The position numbers and the translations under genes are program-made. The notes below the pieces were generated by a model. It ran no database searches. It was not told the origin of the DNA and saw only the letters and a list, made by a program, of their open reading frames with translations. Positions 45,210 to 56,521 of a stretch of 64,000 nucleotides of DNA are shown here, in pieces (within the stretch, counting starts at the first letter, position 1; every line of letters starts with the position of its first letter). Source of the stretch: Gelatoporia subvermispora B (Eukaryota; Basidiomycota; Agaricomycetes; Polyporales; Gelatoporiaceae); contig KB445795.1 in assembly GCA_000320605.2 (NCBI GenBank), positions 1,976,475-2,040,474 on the forward strand, given 5' to 3'.

Positions 45210-45683
45210 GGATGTGCTAGGGGCATAGAGATGGTGTCAGTTAGTTGGCGTTTGTCGCTAGCAGGAGGGAAGCAGCGGAGGAGAAGACGTCGCGACGGAC
45301 GGTGGCGGCGGCGAAGATGTGCTCAGGATCGCGGAAGCTCTTGGACAACGGCGCCCTCGCCCACACGTCCGTAAACGAACCGCGCCTGTGTCACGTGGCG
45401 CCGCCGCGTCACCTCTCACGCTAACACGTGCATCCCATGCGACATCCAAGCGCTCAATACCTCCGCGAGCAGCGGCCTGCGGAGGGCAGCGACTTTAGGG
45501 CTAGTGCCAGTGACCGGACACGATTCCCAATCCATGCCGTGTTCAAAGCAATATCAATTCTCTCAGTCGGGCATACTATCAAGACAGATGTGTTCAGACG
45601 CGTTGCAATGTATGAGTACGATACAGCGTGCAGATTATTAGCAGTATTCTTTTCCGGTACTACTCTCCAGCCTCTAGTCCATC

Positions 45684-47754
45684 TCAGTGACCGTGACCGT
45701 CGTCGCCCTTGGATTCTGCCAGAGAGCGAAATCAGGTTAGCATCCTGCGCAAATTGCATATCTCGGACTAAAAACCCACCAGGCACGCAATGGATTGCAT
45801 CATCAATCCGAAGGAGCGAGACCGCAGCCTCGAAGGCAGACTTGAGACTTCGGACCTTGCTGACAGTGGGTTCGAGGATGCCGGCCGTAACGTTATCGCG
45901 AACCTCCCCGTTGAGCAGGTCCAGGCCATAGCGCAGGAGCTGCTTCTTCGGATCACCTATCGGGGCGTTCTGCGCGGCATTGTGGTAAGAACGAAGCTTC
46001 GCGACGAGTTCCGTCGAATCCTTCGCAGCGTTCACAGCCAACGTCTTGGGGATCACCAGCAGAGCGCTCGCAAACTCGGCGATGGCAAGTTGCTCCCGCG
46101 AACCCTAGAAGGGACACGTGAGAAAGGTGAAATTCCTAGCGTCCAGGGCAACTTACCAGCGTTGTGGCAAAGTTCTCGAGGTAGATGCTCAGGGCCGTCT
46201 CAACAGAGCCTCCACCAGGAACGACCGATCCGCTCTCCAGCGTCCGCTTGATGATTGACAGGGTGTCGTGCAGCGCGCGCTCCATCTCGTCGAGCATGTA
46301 GTCGTTCGCACCACGAAGGATGATGGACGCCGAGCTCACGACCTTCGTGCCCTTGACAAGGATGCACTCGTCATCTGAGATCCGCTCCTGCACGACCTCC
46401 TCCGCGTGACCGAGGTAGCTAGCCTCGAACGACTCATCGCCCTCGAGGTTCGCAAGGCTGGAAACGAGGGTACCGCCGGTTGCCTTCGCGATGCGGCGCA
46501 GGTCCTCCTTCCTACACCGGCGGACCGCCATCGCACCTGCCTCCACAAACTCCTTGAGACAGAGGTCATCGATACCCTTGGTAGTCAATACGACATTCGC
46601 GCCTGCCGCGAGGATCTTGCGTATCCGCTCCAGCGTGATCTCCGATTCCCTGGATGAAACACTTGTCAGACACAACGCAATATCACACAAACGACTACCT
46701 ACCGCTTGCGGATGTCCTCCAGCTTTTCGGGGTCGTCAACCAAGACCTGCACACCGAGCTGCATGCGCGCCTTCTGCAGGTTGATGTCAAGGCACGCAAT
46801 CTTAGCATTTGTAATGCGAGTCTTCATGGCTGGTAATGCAAACAATTATTGAGAGTTGTGATGAATGCATGAATTTAAGTGCCCTTACCTTGACTTGCGA
46901 CCGTGCAGTTCAGTGCGTAACCCTTAACAAACAACGACTCCCGAGCGCTGCGACCGTGCGCTTTCAGCACGTTGACCGCCTTCACCGGGTACTTGATGTC
47001 TCCGCGGCTGTTGATGGTCTTAACTGCGAGCATGGCATCCACAGCCATAGGTGCAAACAGGTCGTCGTCACTGAACGACAAGATTCAGCAACAGAACTTA
47101 TGCCCACGTAGCGTAAGACTCACCCTCCGATGATCTTGCTCGACATGCTCGTCTTCGCACAGTTAATCAAGGCCTCCCGACCGAGCGCGTCCACCTTCAC
47201 GCTCAACTGATCCTGCATGAACTTGCAGGCCTCCCTGCACGCCAACCGGTATCCTGTAATGATAGTCGTAGGATGAATCTTCTGCTTGACCAACTCATTG
47301 CCACGACGGAGCAATTCAGCCGCAATGAGGACCACGGAGGTCGTTCCGTCGCCGACCTCACGGTCCTGCTTCTGCGCGAGATCGATGAAGATACGGCCAG
47401 CGGGGTGCTCGACTGCAAGGAGTGACAGAATAGTCGCGCCGTCGTTGGAGATTGTGACTTCCTGGTAGTACGCAAATGGTAGGGTCAGATATCGCCAGTC
47501 AAGTGCAGATGAGGTTATGGCGCACTCCAATGTTGTCGACCAGCATTTTATCGAGGCCCAGAGGGCCCAAAGAGGTCTTCACGATGTTCGCGATCGTCTG
47601 TGCTGCAAGCACTGCGCGCACATCCGCGTCAGCGCATTTCACGACCTCTGATAGCATAAAGCGTACCATTTTGGTCACGGATGTCCTGTCCCGATACCCT
47701 GTCGCCGCCCAGGAAAGCACCTGCGCGGGGGTCGCGTTGGAACATAGAAGACAT
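45684..47754 (-). CDS. TCP1: T-complex chaperonin subunit alpha (CCT1/TCP1)
   Basis: Group II chaperonin subunit folding actin, tubulin and WD40 proteins. N-terminus [29 protein letters not shown], then [20 protein letters not shown] and [29 protein letters not shown], the ATPase motif [177 protein letters not shown], and [20 protein letters not shown]. The last short exon gives [10 protein letters not shown] and the stop at 45684. Several short introns. Ortholog assignment to alpha rests on LGGDRVSG and [10 protein letters not shown]. Confidence 0.95.
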
Positions 47755-48191
47755 GGCTGAGGACGATGTGCACGCGTAAAGGAAGACGATGTATGGACTT
47801 TCAGCCACTGGATTTGCGTATGTCCGCGTTTGGACTTATCGTCCAGTATTTCGCAGGAGAATCTCTCCAGGCTCATTTCCGCTCATCCTTACTCTCGTCT
47901 GCTTGGAAGAGCTTAGGGCGGGTGACTTCCTCGCGATGTACTTCCTCTCGACACTCAAAAACAGTCTCCGTTCGGATGCTTGAATGTACCTTGCTCTCAT
48001 CTGTGTCTCGATCGAAGACTGCTTGTCTATGTCGAAATCTGATACCTGGGCACGGGCTCATGGCCAGCTCAGAGTGGTTTACGCATGAGAATGCATTGCT
48101 CTCGAGACTGGGTACAGTACAATTACACGCCAATATGAAAGCATCCTGATGCAATTATCGTACACATAGGCCAGTATCGTCCGCCACCCAG
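47755..48191. other. CCT1 promoter region, no gene resolved
   Basis: Frames on both strands are open for 90-127 codons. The minus-strand one contains TETVFECREEVHREEVTRPK and looks somewhat protein-like but has no clear start, splice signals or family. Confidence 0.35.
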
Positions 48192-49060
48192 TTAACGAAC
48201 TGTCCATACGCTCCGAGAAGGCTCCTCCGCAGGCGTGAACACGCCGGCCGGAATCTTGACCTGCAAGAAGTCCACGGGATACACCATGAATGAGGAAGTG
48301 CGGCTCATTATTGGACTCGAGATCGCTGACTCAGTCTATGAACTACCGTCGTCAGCTATCCGACCGATTCGGAATTGGGCCACAATAATACTCACCGGCG
48401 ACACAGTACCACTAACCCCCCAAGGAGCCATGTCGAGGTCGTCTGAAAAGCACCTCTCGAATATGTCGTGCTCACATGACGGGTTCGTGTCCATCGGTAG
48501 TCCGCATTCTCCCCTAGCACCGGCGAACATCACCTCCGCACGCTGGGACAAATTACCCAACTCGCCGTGTGGATGCACGATGAGTGGCTCTCGTCTTTCG
48601 ACATGTCGTATGCACTCGACAGGAATTATACGCTCGGAGCATGCGTTGTCGATGTGATGTCGGCTTGAAGACGCCACCACGTCGTCACTACTGTCATGTC
48701 GGAAGGGATTACGGATCGTCAAAGACTCTGTCGACGCTACAGGGCAGGCCCTTTCGGCAACGTGGAGTTGACGCTCTGGACCAAATTGATGATCTTCTTC
48801 ATTCTGCTCTGGGACCCGACACTACATATGTGTTTGCTATGAAGACACAATATCACAATGTGGAATTGACTGACTGCAGCGTCTCTCGTTGGTTTGCGCG
48901 CAACCATCTCCCACCCCGACAAACGTGTAGTATCCCTGATTGGTTGGGCACTCTGCATACCTGTCAATACCTCGGCGAATTTCTTCATGCGCTCTTGACG
49001 TACCTGTCTCTTCGTAACGTCGTCTTTCTGGTTCTTTCGCCTGCGAAGAAAACCGAACAT
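48192..49060 (-). CDS. Unresolved hypothetical gene
   Basis: The minus strand starts at an ATG at 49060 with a basic N-terminus (MFGFLRRRKNQKDDVTKRQV, RQERMKKFAEVLTGMQSAQP) and ends at 48192 with a coherent tail (YPVDFLQVKIPAGVFTPAEE, PSRSVWTVR). Middle exons are ambiguous: one frame at 48336-48722 reads NACSERIIPVECIRHVERRE, another reads AYDMSKDESHSSCIHTASW. I could not join them in phase and know no family. It is divergent from the Atg38-like gene, which supports a promoter between. The exon set is a guess. Confidence 0.3.
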
Positions 49061-49554
49061 TGTAGATGATGGAATGCGAAATGTAGCTTTAGAAGATGGG
49101 TGTAGAAGGGCTGCGGATTGTGACCATTACTATCCGTTCATCATCCATTATGTATGTGCGCAATAAACAGGCATTGCAATAACGACGAGTCGTTCAAAAT
49201 CGTCATTCCGCGCGGGATTCCCAAAACAAGCGAGTTCTAGACTTGTAGCAACGGGTCCGGGTTGACATTGCAATCCCGACGCCTTCTGAATATATATATT
49301 CTATGTTTCTATATTGCCTGGCATACGAAGCCTGCCAGGACAGGACAGAAATGAAAACATGTACTGGGCTTGTCAGACGGAGAGGGCCCCGTCATGAGAC
49401 GGCTGTGCGCAGGGTTGGCGCCCCAGCCACACCACCGATCGAATGCGACTCCGCGAAATCGCAGCAGCGGAGTGCATACCGAATCCGGGCTCTTTCAACG
49501 TGATTCTACCTGTGCCAAGCTCTCCTCCGTTCTTCTCACTCCCTTCTGGCCACC

Positions 49555-51282
49555 ATGGCCTCCCTTGAGTCCCCTTTGAATACGGTGAATCATTTACGCA
49601 ACTTGAGTGACACGCTATACGTTCTCAACGCGGCTGGACTGTTTTCGAACAGGCTCACCAACATGCAGCAAATGCCGACGACTACATAGCACAAGGCCTC
49701 CTAGTTCCCGCGGCAGAAGAGCATTACAAGGCCGCCGAGGCCTTTCTCGCCTGCATAGAGCTGTCGAAAGACGAAAATGTGTGCTCTCTATTGCGGGCTC
49801 GACGTGCGTAAGCGTCCTGTTCACATGTAGCGCCCAGACGAAGCGTACGCTGCGCATGTTGCATAACGAGCACTCGAAGGCTGGTAAGGACCTCCAGCGA
49901 AAGATTGCAAAGTTGCGCGAGGAGAACAAGGACCCGAACCTTCCTCAAAAGCCCACGCGAAGCTCTTCTGCAACAAACCCGGCACAAGTCCTGCCAGCCC
50001 AGCCCGCGCCCCCTTCCCCGCCACAACGCAATCGTATGATCGATTCACAGCAGACAGTGGACGAGTCGTTTATGATTCTTGGTCAAAGGGTTGGTTACAA
50101 TATATGCACATCAAAACTCGCACCCCTCACGTGCTTCCCACTAACACTGTTTATTTCAGAGCGATGCCGGTGACGCCTTCCATCAATTCTGGAAGATCAC
50201 AGAGGGTATGCTGGAACATCTATCACAGCCTGTGGCCTTCGCTACCGCGCCCCTCGGGCTTGAACTGGATCCTCAATCACAGAACGGGAGACGCCGAGAG
50301 GGCAGTTCAAGCGACGATACTGATCCAGAAGACATACGACCGAATCGACTGTCGCGTGGAATCGGCTTGGTGAAGGCCGCACGATCCAGAATGCTTGCTC
50401 GTCAAGACTCTGACTCAGATGGTGGCCGCACTCCGGGACCTAGTACTTTCCCTCCTAAGCCACAACCCACATACGCCGTGGATCTCCGAGATGACTGGGA
50501 TGATGAAGTTCGCGCTTACGATGGTAGCTTCCTTGGTCATTCCAAATATTGGTCCTGGACATTAATTTCAATTGACTAGATGATGACATGTCGGATTCGT
50601 TTTGTCTGATTCCTTCGGGTTCAGAGCCGGTGGCTACCACCTTGAAAAAGGAAAACACCGAACTGAAAATGGAGCTGGACGAGATGCGGAAACAGCTCGC
50701 GTCCGCTGAAGCGACCTTGAAGATGAGACAGGAACAGGATCAGCACTTACGAGACAGTATTATGCTCGCCCGGAAAGAGGTAGGGACGCGAGCTCTGTAT
50801 TATCAGGCGCCTCTGACCGTCGGCGTTGTAGGCCCATCGTGTGATGGTATCCTCGACTACTTCACCTCGACAAGGTCAAATTCCTGACCTCGCTTCACTC
50901 AACATAAATGTGCCCGCTGTACCACCTGCTGTGACAGCATTGAAACCAGGGCGTGACAGAGAGGCACAGCTACTCCGGAGGGTGCGGGAGCTGGAAGAGG
51001 AAATGCGCATGGTCCGGGCAGAGAACGAGAAACAAGTGTGCACTTCCGTATTGCGGTTAGCGCCAATATTGACCTCTGCAATAGAAAGCGATGATCGTCC
51101 GCTTCCGCGAAAGATGGGAGAAGCTCAAGGAATCGGCGAAGCGGAAGAAAGAGGCAAAGGTTGCTGCTGAGATGACTCCTGTCGCAAGTGACCGTATTGA
51201 GGAGGAACCGGAGGCAGAAGCCGAGGCGGAAAAAGATGATCTGCAACCTCGCAAAGAAAGCGAGACCATCACGTCTGCTTGA
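49555..51282 (+). CDS. MIT-domain coiled-coil protein, Atg38/NRBF2-like candidate
   Basis: Exon 1 (MASLESPLNT, 49555-49584) splices in phase to AHQHAANADDYIAQGLLVPA, AEEHYKAAEAFLACIELSKD and, after an intron, TKRTLRMLHNEHSKAGKDLQ and RKIAKLREENKDP: a three-helix MIT domain. A proline/serine linker follows, then SFMILGQRSDAGDAFHQFWK and ITEGMLEHLSQPVAFA, a disordered region (SSSDDTDPEDIRP), SDSFCLIPSGS, and a coiled coil (KKENTELKMELDEMRKQLAS, LLRRVRELEEEMRMVRAENE, VRFRERWEKLKESAKRKKEA). MIT plus C-terminal coiled coil is the layout of Atg38/NRBF2, the fifth subunit of autophagic PI3-kinase complex I. Other MIT proteins are possible; the Atg38 call rests on architecture only. Confidence 0.65.
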
Positions 51283-51566
51283 ATACCAGGAGATACCGTG
51301 TTGCTTGGCTGGAAGGTTGTAATGTATTACCCATGCGCGATTTGGCCTATGCTTTCCAATCTCTGTACCTGTATTGTATGTCGATGTTGAAACAGCTGAT
51401 GTGCTATGCTCGGTCAAATCAGTGCGGACATTCTCAACTGATTTTGGATGGGATTCATGTCTCACATTGTACAAATGTCTGATGCAAGCTTGAGATCAGA
51501 ATTGGCTACACGGCAATAGTACATGGCCGGACTACTTACGTTACACGCGCTTGCGCTCTGACGAGC

Positions 51567-52209
51567 TCATGCAAACAGCCCGAAGTTGACGACGCGCAAA
51601 GATTGCGCAGCCGTAGTGAACACATCCTTGAACGCTGTTTCATCCGCTGCGCTAACGGCGTTGCCATCTGCCGTCTGAGTGGGGATGTTCATTGACATGA
51701 CCAGGTCGATATTATGGTCAATGAGCCGATAGACAGCGATCAATATATGCACTTCGTCCAGTGTAGTCTTATTGTACTTGCGAACGGACTGAGTACCGCT
51801 TAGTATGACCGGCGGGGGTGTCTGGTGGTTATCGCCATTCGCGATGATATTGACTTCCTCCACTACGCTCTTCTCTGCATCGTTGTCGTGCGCGAGCGAC
51901 TCGAAGTGAAACCTGTGTGTCGAGGTGGTCAAAATCGGCCAGAAGAAGAAGAAGCCTGACTTACTTTGCGACTTCCAGAAGGTTCGTCACCTCAACACTC
52001 TGCAGGACTTCCACAATGATGCTCACTGCGGAGTCGGGGTACAGGAAGACTTCTTGTGTATCAGGCACCTGGCGGAGGTCTCTTTGGTCCTTAGTCAATT
52101 GAGATATGCGACAAAGTGATGCCACGAAGGACACGTACGATGCATCAATCAACTTAGTCGGTAAATTGGCTGTAATTGCGCCTCCGAATAGTTCTCGAGT
52201 AGTAGCCAT
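51567..52209 (-). CDS. MOG1: MOG1, Ran-binding nuclear transport factor
   Basis: Binds Ran/Gsp1 and promotes nucleotide release; needed for efficient nuclear import. Three exons: MATTRELFGGAITANLPTKL and IDAS (ATG at 52209), a second from DLRQVPDTQEVFLYPDSAVS and IIVEVLQSVEVTNLLEVAK, and a third from FHFESLAHDNDAEKSVVEEV to VVNFGLFA at 51567. Junctions TC|A and AA|G are in phase. LFGGAI, LIDASDLRQVPDTQEVF and FHFESLAHDN are the family signature. The length of about 190 residues is normal. Divergent from NDC80. Confidence 0.92.
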
Positions 52210-52561
52210 GTTGGCTTGTACACTGGATAGGATATACGCGGATGTGTCTGAGACCCGAGCTTTCTAAACCTTGAGAGATAGATGCAGACTTGGTTCGTTC
52301 ACAAGGTGCAATGGCGTAAATGAGAGTCAACGCGATTGCGAGATAGAGTCAGGACACTGGAACTCACGAGCAGCCTCATCGGGTCCGGGTCCGGGGAGTT
52401 CTCGTGCACGTGAGTCGCGACGGACGCGTCGAACGCGTCCGGATCGCACGCGCCTTCGTTCCAACCTTGACGACCTTCAGCCCTCAGGGCATCACACACT
52501 CTACCTCAGGTCTTAGTCAAAAACTTTGAACTTACGCTTGTCTTCAGGATTTTCTGCCATC
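52210..52561. promoter_or_regulatory. Divergent MOG1/NDC80 promoter with paired ACGCGT motifs
   Basis: ACGCGT occurs at 52424-52429 and 52433-52438 within the near-palindrome GGACGCGTCGAACGCGTCC, about 125-140 bases before the NDC80 ATG. Paired MCB-like sites fit cell-cycle control of NDC80; control of MOG1 is less expected. GTGCACGTGAG just upstream also contains an E-box-like CACGTG. Confidence 0.6.
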
Positions 52562-54939
52562 ATGGCTGAGTTCGGTCGTCGGTCGACACTACAACCATTC
52601 CCGGATCCCTACCACAATCGCTCGAATCTCCCTATGCCCTCAACAATCAAGAAGCCCTCGCACGTAGGGCGTATGTCCATGGCTGGGCCTGCACTCAGGG
52701 GCCCGTTGCCTATGGCACCACCAGGGACAAACCCGAGGCATTCGATGATGCGATCGCAGAATGTCAACCCATTACTGCAGAGCGCAAGCAAGCCACATAT
52801 AGGGCGCACACCCTTGCAGAAGTGTGTCTTCCAATAGTGAGGTCCTAACTCAACAAATGGAACTGACAATTGGCCTGTTTTGGAATGCAGCAGCGCGCGC
52901 AGGGGGTCCATGTGGATGGGGGGAAACCAGGGCTCAGGCCCCTCAGGAAGTCAGACTATGCTGAAAGACTCTCGGCCACTGCGAGACAAGCCATACCAAG
53001 CGAAAATGCGTCAAGATGTTGTTACTTGGCTGCATTCCAATGGTTACGACGTCGCCCCTCAAATCCTTCAAGCCATCACAGGCAAAGACTTCCGTATGGT
53101 GTTCCAGACTCTCATCAACATCCTCGATCCTACATGGCCCTTCAGCCCAGATCAAAGGTTCGAAGAGCAATTTCTACCGCCACTGAGAGCGTTGCGATAT
53201 CCTTATGTCGGACAGCTTGATGTCAAATGGCTCGTCACCCCTTCGGCAATGCACACATGGCCGCCACTTCTCGCCATGCTACATTGGCTCAGTGAGCTGG
53301 GTAGGGTGAGCCGAACATCTCATGGCACAGAGCGGCTGTCTTGTCTCAGGCCTAATGGTTGACATGTGAGGTATCAGGCCAGGCTACACTATCTAGAAAG
53401 CAAAGACATCACGCTGCAAGACCCTTCTCTTGTGCCGGATGAATTTGATGATATGAATCATCACCAGGCACTCGCGTTGGATTACTATATGGAAGCTTAT
53501 GAGGTCTTCTTGCAAGGAATGGATGCTTTTCCCGAACAGGATCGAGCGCTTGAGGAACGATATGGTAACTCTCCACATGTCTCACCTGTTATACATATTA
53601 ATAATATATGCACAATGATAGCCCAGAAAGATCAACAAGTTGTCACTGATCTGGAGCAACGGCAAGAGGAGCTTAAACACGTAATCGAAGAGCTACAGAC
53701 TCTGGAAGAATCCCCAGTGCGTCTCATGATACCATCTGGCTCGAGTATAGCGTAACCTCGGAGTGACATGTAGGCGCCTCTCGAAGCTCTGAGCGAGCAA
53801 AGTCAATCACTGAGACATGATAAGGCGAAGTTTGAGGAGATTCTGCGCCGTGGAGAGGCTCGGAAACAACAGTTGATCGACCATGTAGAGCACGAGAAGG
53901 CAGAATTGAATTATGCCGGTTTGTCATCCGATGCCCTACGAACGTGTGTTCCACGACGCTCACCCTGCCGACAGTTGCGAACTTGGAAAGGCTCAAGGCC
54001 GAATTATCAAGACTGGAAGACATCGTCACAGAGCAAAACCTCTCACCTGAAGAAGTCGTCCGCATGAATACCGACCATGAGACACTTTCCCGCGACTTGG
54101 AAAATCTCAAACAGAAGATTGCCGAGACGAATCAGATCGTCGTAAAGCTCGAAGTATCATTGACTCGGAAGGTCTCCGATGCTGAGGAAGCTCTGGATCA
54201 GTACACCAACCTCCTTTCGAAGCTCGGCCTTTTCCCTCCCTTACCGCCACCACTAGAAGGGGTCGATTTGACGCTGGATTTGAATTCGGCGGCATCCAAC
54301 CCGCAAAATCTGTTGGCAGGCGCGGACATTCGGAGAATTGTTAAACCGACATTAAGCCGGGTGGTAGAGATGAAGCGCACAGAACGCGCGAATGTTGAAA
54401 GCGAGCGCATCAAAGTGGATGATGAGCTCGATCAACTCAACCATGAGTGCGAGAACATCGAGGAAGAGGTCCTTGAGGTCGCCAACAAGGCGAATGGCAT
54501 CAATGATCAAGCTGAGGAGCTTCGCGAGGTACGTATGGAATGACGTCTTTTTGAATTTTGTGCTTCGGTCCCTTCAAGGTTGGTCTGACATTCTGACATT
54601 GTCAGGCCGCACAACAGGAGGCTCTAGTGAGCAATGCAGAGGCGTCCCGACTCGAGCGAGAACTGGCCCAAGCACGGACGGCTGCTATGGCCAATGGTGT
54701 AGGAGTGAAATCAAGACTGCAGGCACTGCAGATAGCGTACGCGTCATGGTCTTTTTCCGATGGCACCACATACATACTGAGCACGCTCTGGCAGTTATCG
54801 AGAACAGATCGACAAGGTCAACCGGTTACGCGACGAGACCGTTCGCGCTATCATCAAGAATAGCAGTGACATCGTTACGTTCAAAGAAGAGGTGTCTAAG
54901 CAGCTCAAGCATTTGCGCGATTTCGCCGAGGCAAACTAA
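52562..54939 (+). CDS. NDC80: Kinetochore protein Ndc80/HEC1
   Basis: Microtubule-binding subunit of the Ndc80 complex. The ATG at 52562 begins MAEFGRRSTLQPFPDPYHNR, a basic proline/serine-rich tail with many potential Aurora sites. The calponin-homology domain is KMRQDVVTWLHSNGYDVAPQ, ILQAITGKDFRMVFQTLINI, LDPTWPFSPD, FEEQFLPPLRALRYPYVGQL and TWPPLLAMLHWLSEL. A long coiled coil follows (QQVVTDLEQRQEELKHVIEE, PLEALSEQSQSLRHDKAKFE, LSRLEDIVTEQNLSPEEVVR, DLENLKQKIAETNQIVVKLE), interrupted near YTNLLSKLGLFPPLPPP, and the C-terminus is VTFKEEVSKQLKHLRDFAEA before the stop. TWPFSPD and LHWLSEL are diagnostic. About eight short introns, some not placed exactly. Confidence 0.95.
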
Positions 54940-56521
54940 TTGACCAGCCCGTTATCGCACTGGCGTCCCTGCATGACCAGTACGACTTACGCCGACGGTC
55001 GGATTCCTGAGTGCTCTCAGATTGTGCTATATGCATTGTGTTATACTAGTTGATGTATCTCTTCCTGTCTGATTTTGCATCCGGAGTGCCTGATAAGGCT
55101 AGTATGATTCACGACTTCTGTGTGAGTGAATGTCGGACTTCACGTCGGACGTGGGCGGCGCGGACCGCTGAGGAGCGCTCCTGGGCGTTCTCGATCGACC
55201 TCGAACTGGGAACGCATCTTTTGTTTCGCCACTGGCAATCTTCTTCACAGCAACTGTCGCTTCCAAACATTACTGTGTTCCTCATATAAGATTATGCCAT
55301 ACTTTGCGCCGGAGCTTTATGGAGTGTATTTACACAACATGCGTCCGGCATGTATCGTGTCTCGCACTGGTCACCGATCAGCAACGCGGAGCTGGTATAC
55401 ACTGGCGCAGAGCGCGGAATCATGCCAGGAACATGGCTTCGGGCTCAAGTTAGAGCCTGCGTTTTCCTTGTACATGATCTCGGCTGCCACCAGCTGCGCG
55501 GCCGCGGCATGCAGGTACGTACTCACCATGGCGTACGAGCGCTCTCGAACGTGTACTCTTTCTTGACGTTTTCTCATGCGGGCCGCTCATGATCGCAAGG
55601 CCTGCGCATCGCCTTGTCCTCTGCCGATACGGGGCCGAGAAGATAGTCTCCATACAAAGTGCAAGTGTTCGTCGGCACCGCTGAGCCGTGTATGGCCTAG
55701 CCAGGCCTTCTGCGCAGAAGCTAGGATCTGCCAGCCACATCAGGCTTCTCGGGGGCTACTTCGACCTACTGGGGCCTCGGGGATAATAGCCCTCTATACC
55801 GGTATGGGAACTCTGATGCTTCCGTGCGAAGACGGTGCTCAGTTCCTGCGAACCGGTATGTACTGACTGGGAACGCTATCGCAAATTGGAGTGAACTGCG
55901 GTTGCTTCTGACATTTCGCACGTCTCGTTCCGAAACCGACGCGTATCAACCGGACGCCCAGTGCCTGTGCGTCGTGGAAATGCCAGGGACTTGTCCGTCG
56001 AAAGTGGTCGCCACTACCGACGTCTCGTTGAACATCACCACTAAATCCACGTTAATTTTTGGTGGCGCTCTGGCGGCATCGGCCTGTTACTGCGGTGCTG
56101 TGTCTTCCCTTGGGTGTCGGTGAGACCGCGATACCGTCATATCAAAACGGGCACCTACCTATTCTATGCGTATTTGCTCACGGAAGTACCGGTTACCCTG
56201 CGAGTCGCTCCATCCGGAGATGTCGAGGTCCAAGACGTGAGTCACCCCAGCTCCTCGGAAGGTCCGTGGGTGTCTGTGTTTCGTCCCGATGGGTGTTATC
56301 GACCCGTATCACTGTCTTTCGGTGCTCCTACACCTCGTGGAAAGATCCAAGTGTGTATGCTGTGTCCCACAGGCGCGTTCCTGCTAAGACTATTCTCAGA
56401 TGAATAAGTAGGGCGCGAGCTTGTCCGCAGTCCCCTCGATCTCCTCTCCCGTCCCGCTACAGTGTGCGAGCGCAGACGTCCTTCATCCCCGGACCTCCAT
56501 TGACTCAGGACCATTGCTCTG
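54940..56521. other. 1.6 kb without a recognised gene
   Basis: Plus-strand frames at 55126-55590 and 56059-56407 are open for 75-146 codons but overlap each other in different frames and match nothing I know. One reads RHIKTGTYLFYAYLLTEVPV near 56130-56190. The last few hundred bases are likely the TmpA-like promoter. Confidence 0.35.

Noticed and set aside
49180..49300. A possible tRNA around the GGGTCCGGGTTGACATTGCAATCCCGAC string
   Set aside because: The T-loop consensus is absent and no acceptor or anticodon stem can be folded around it.
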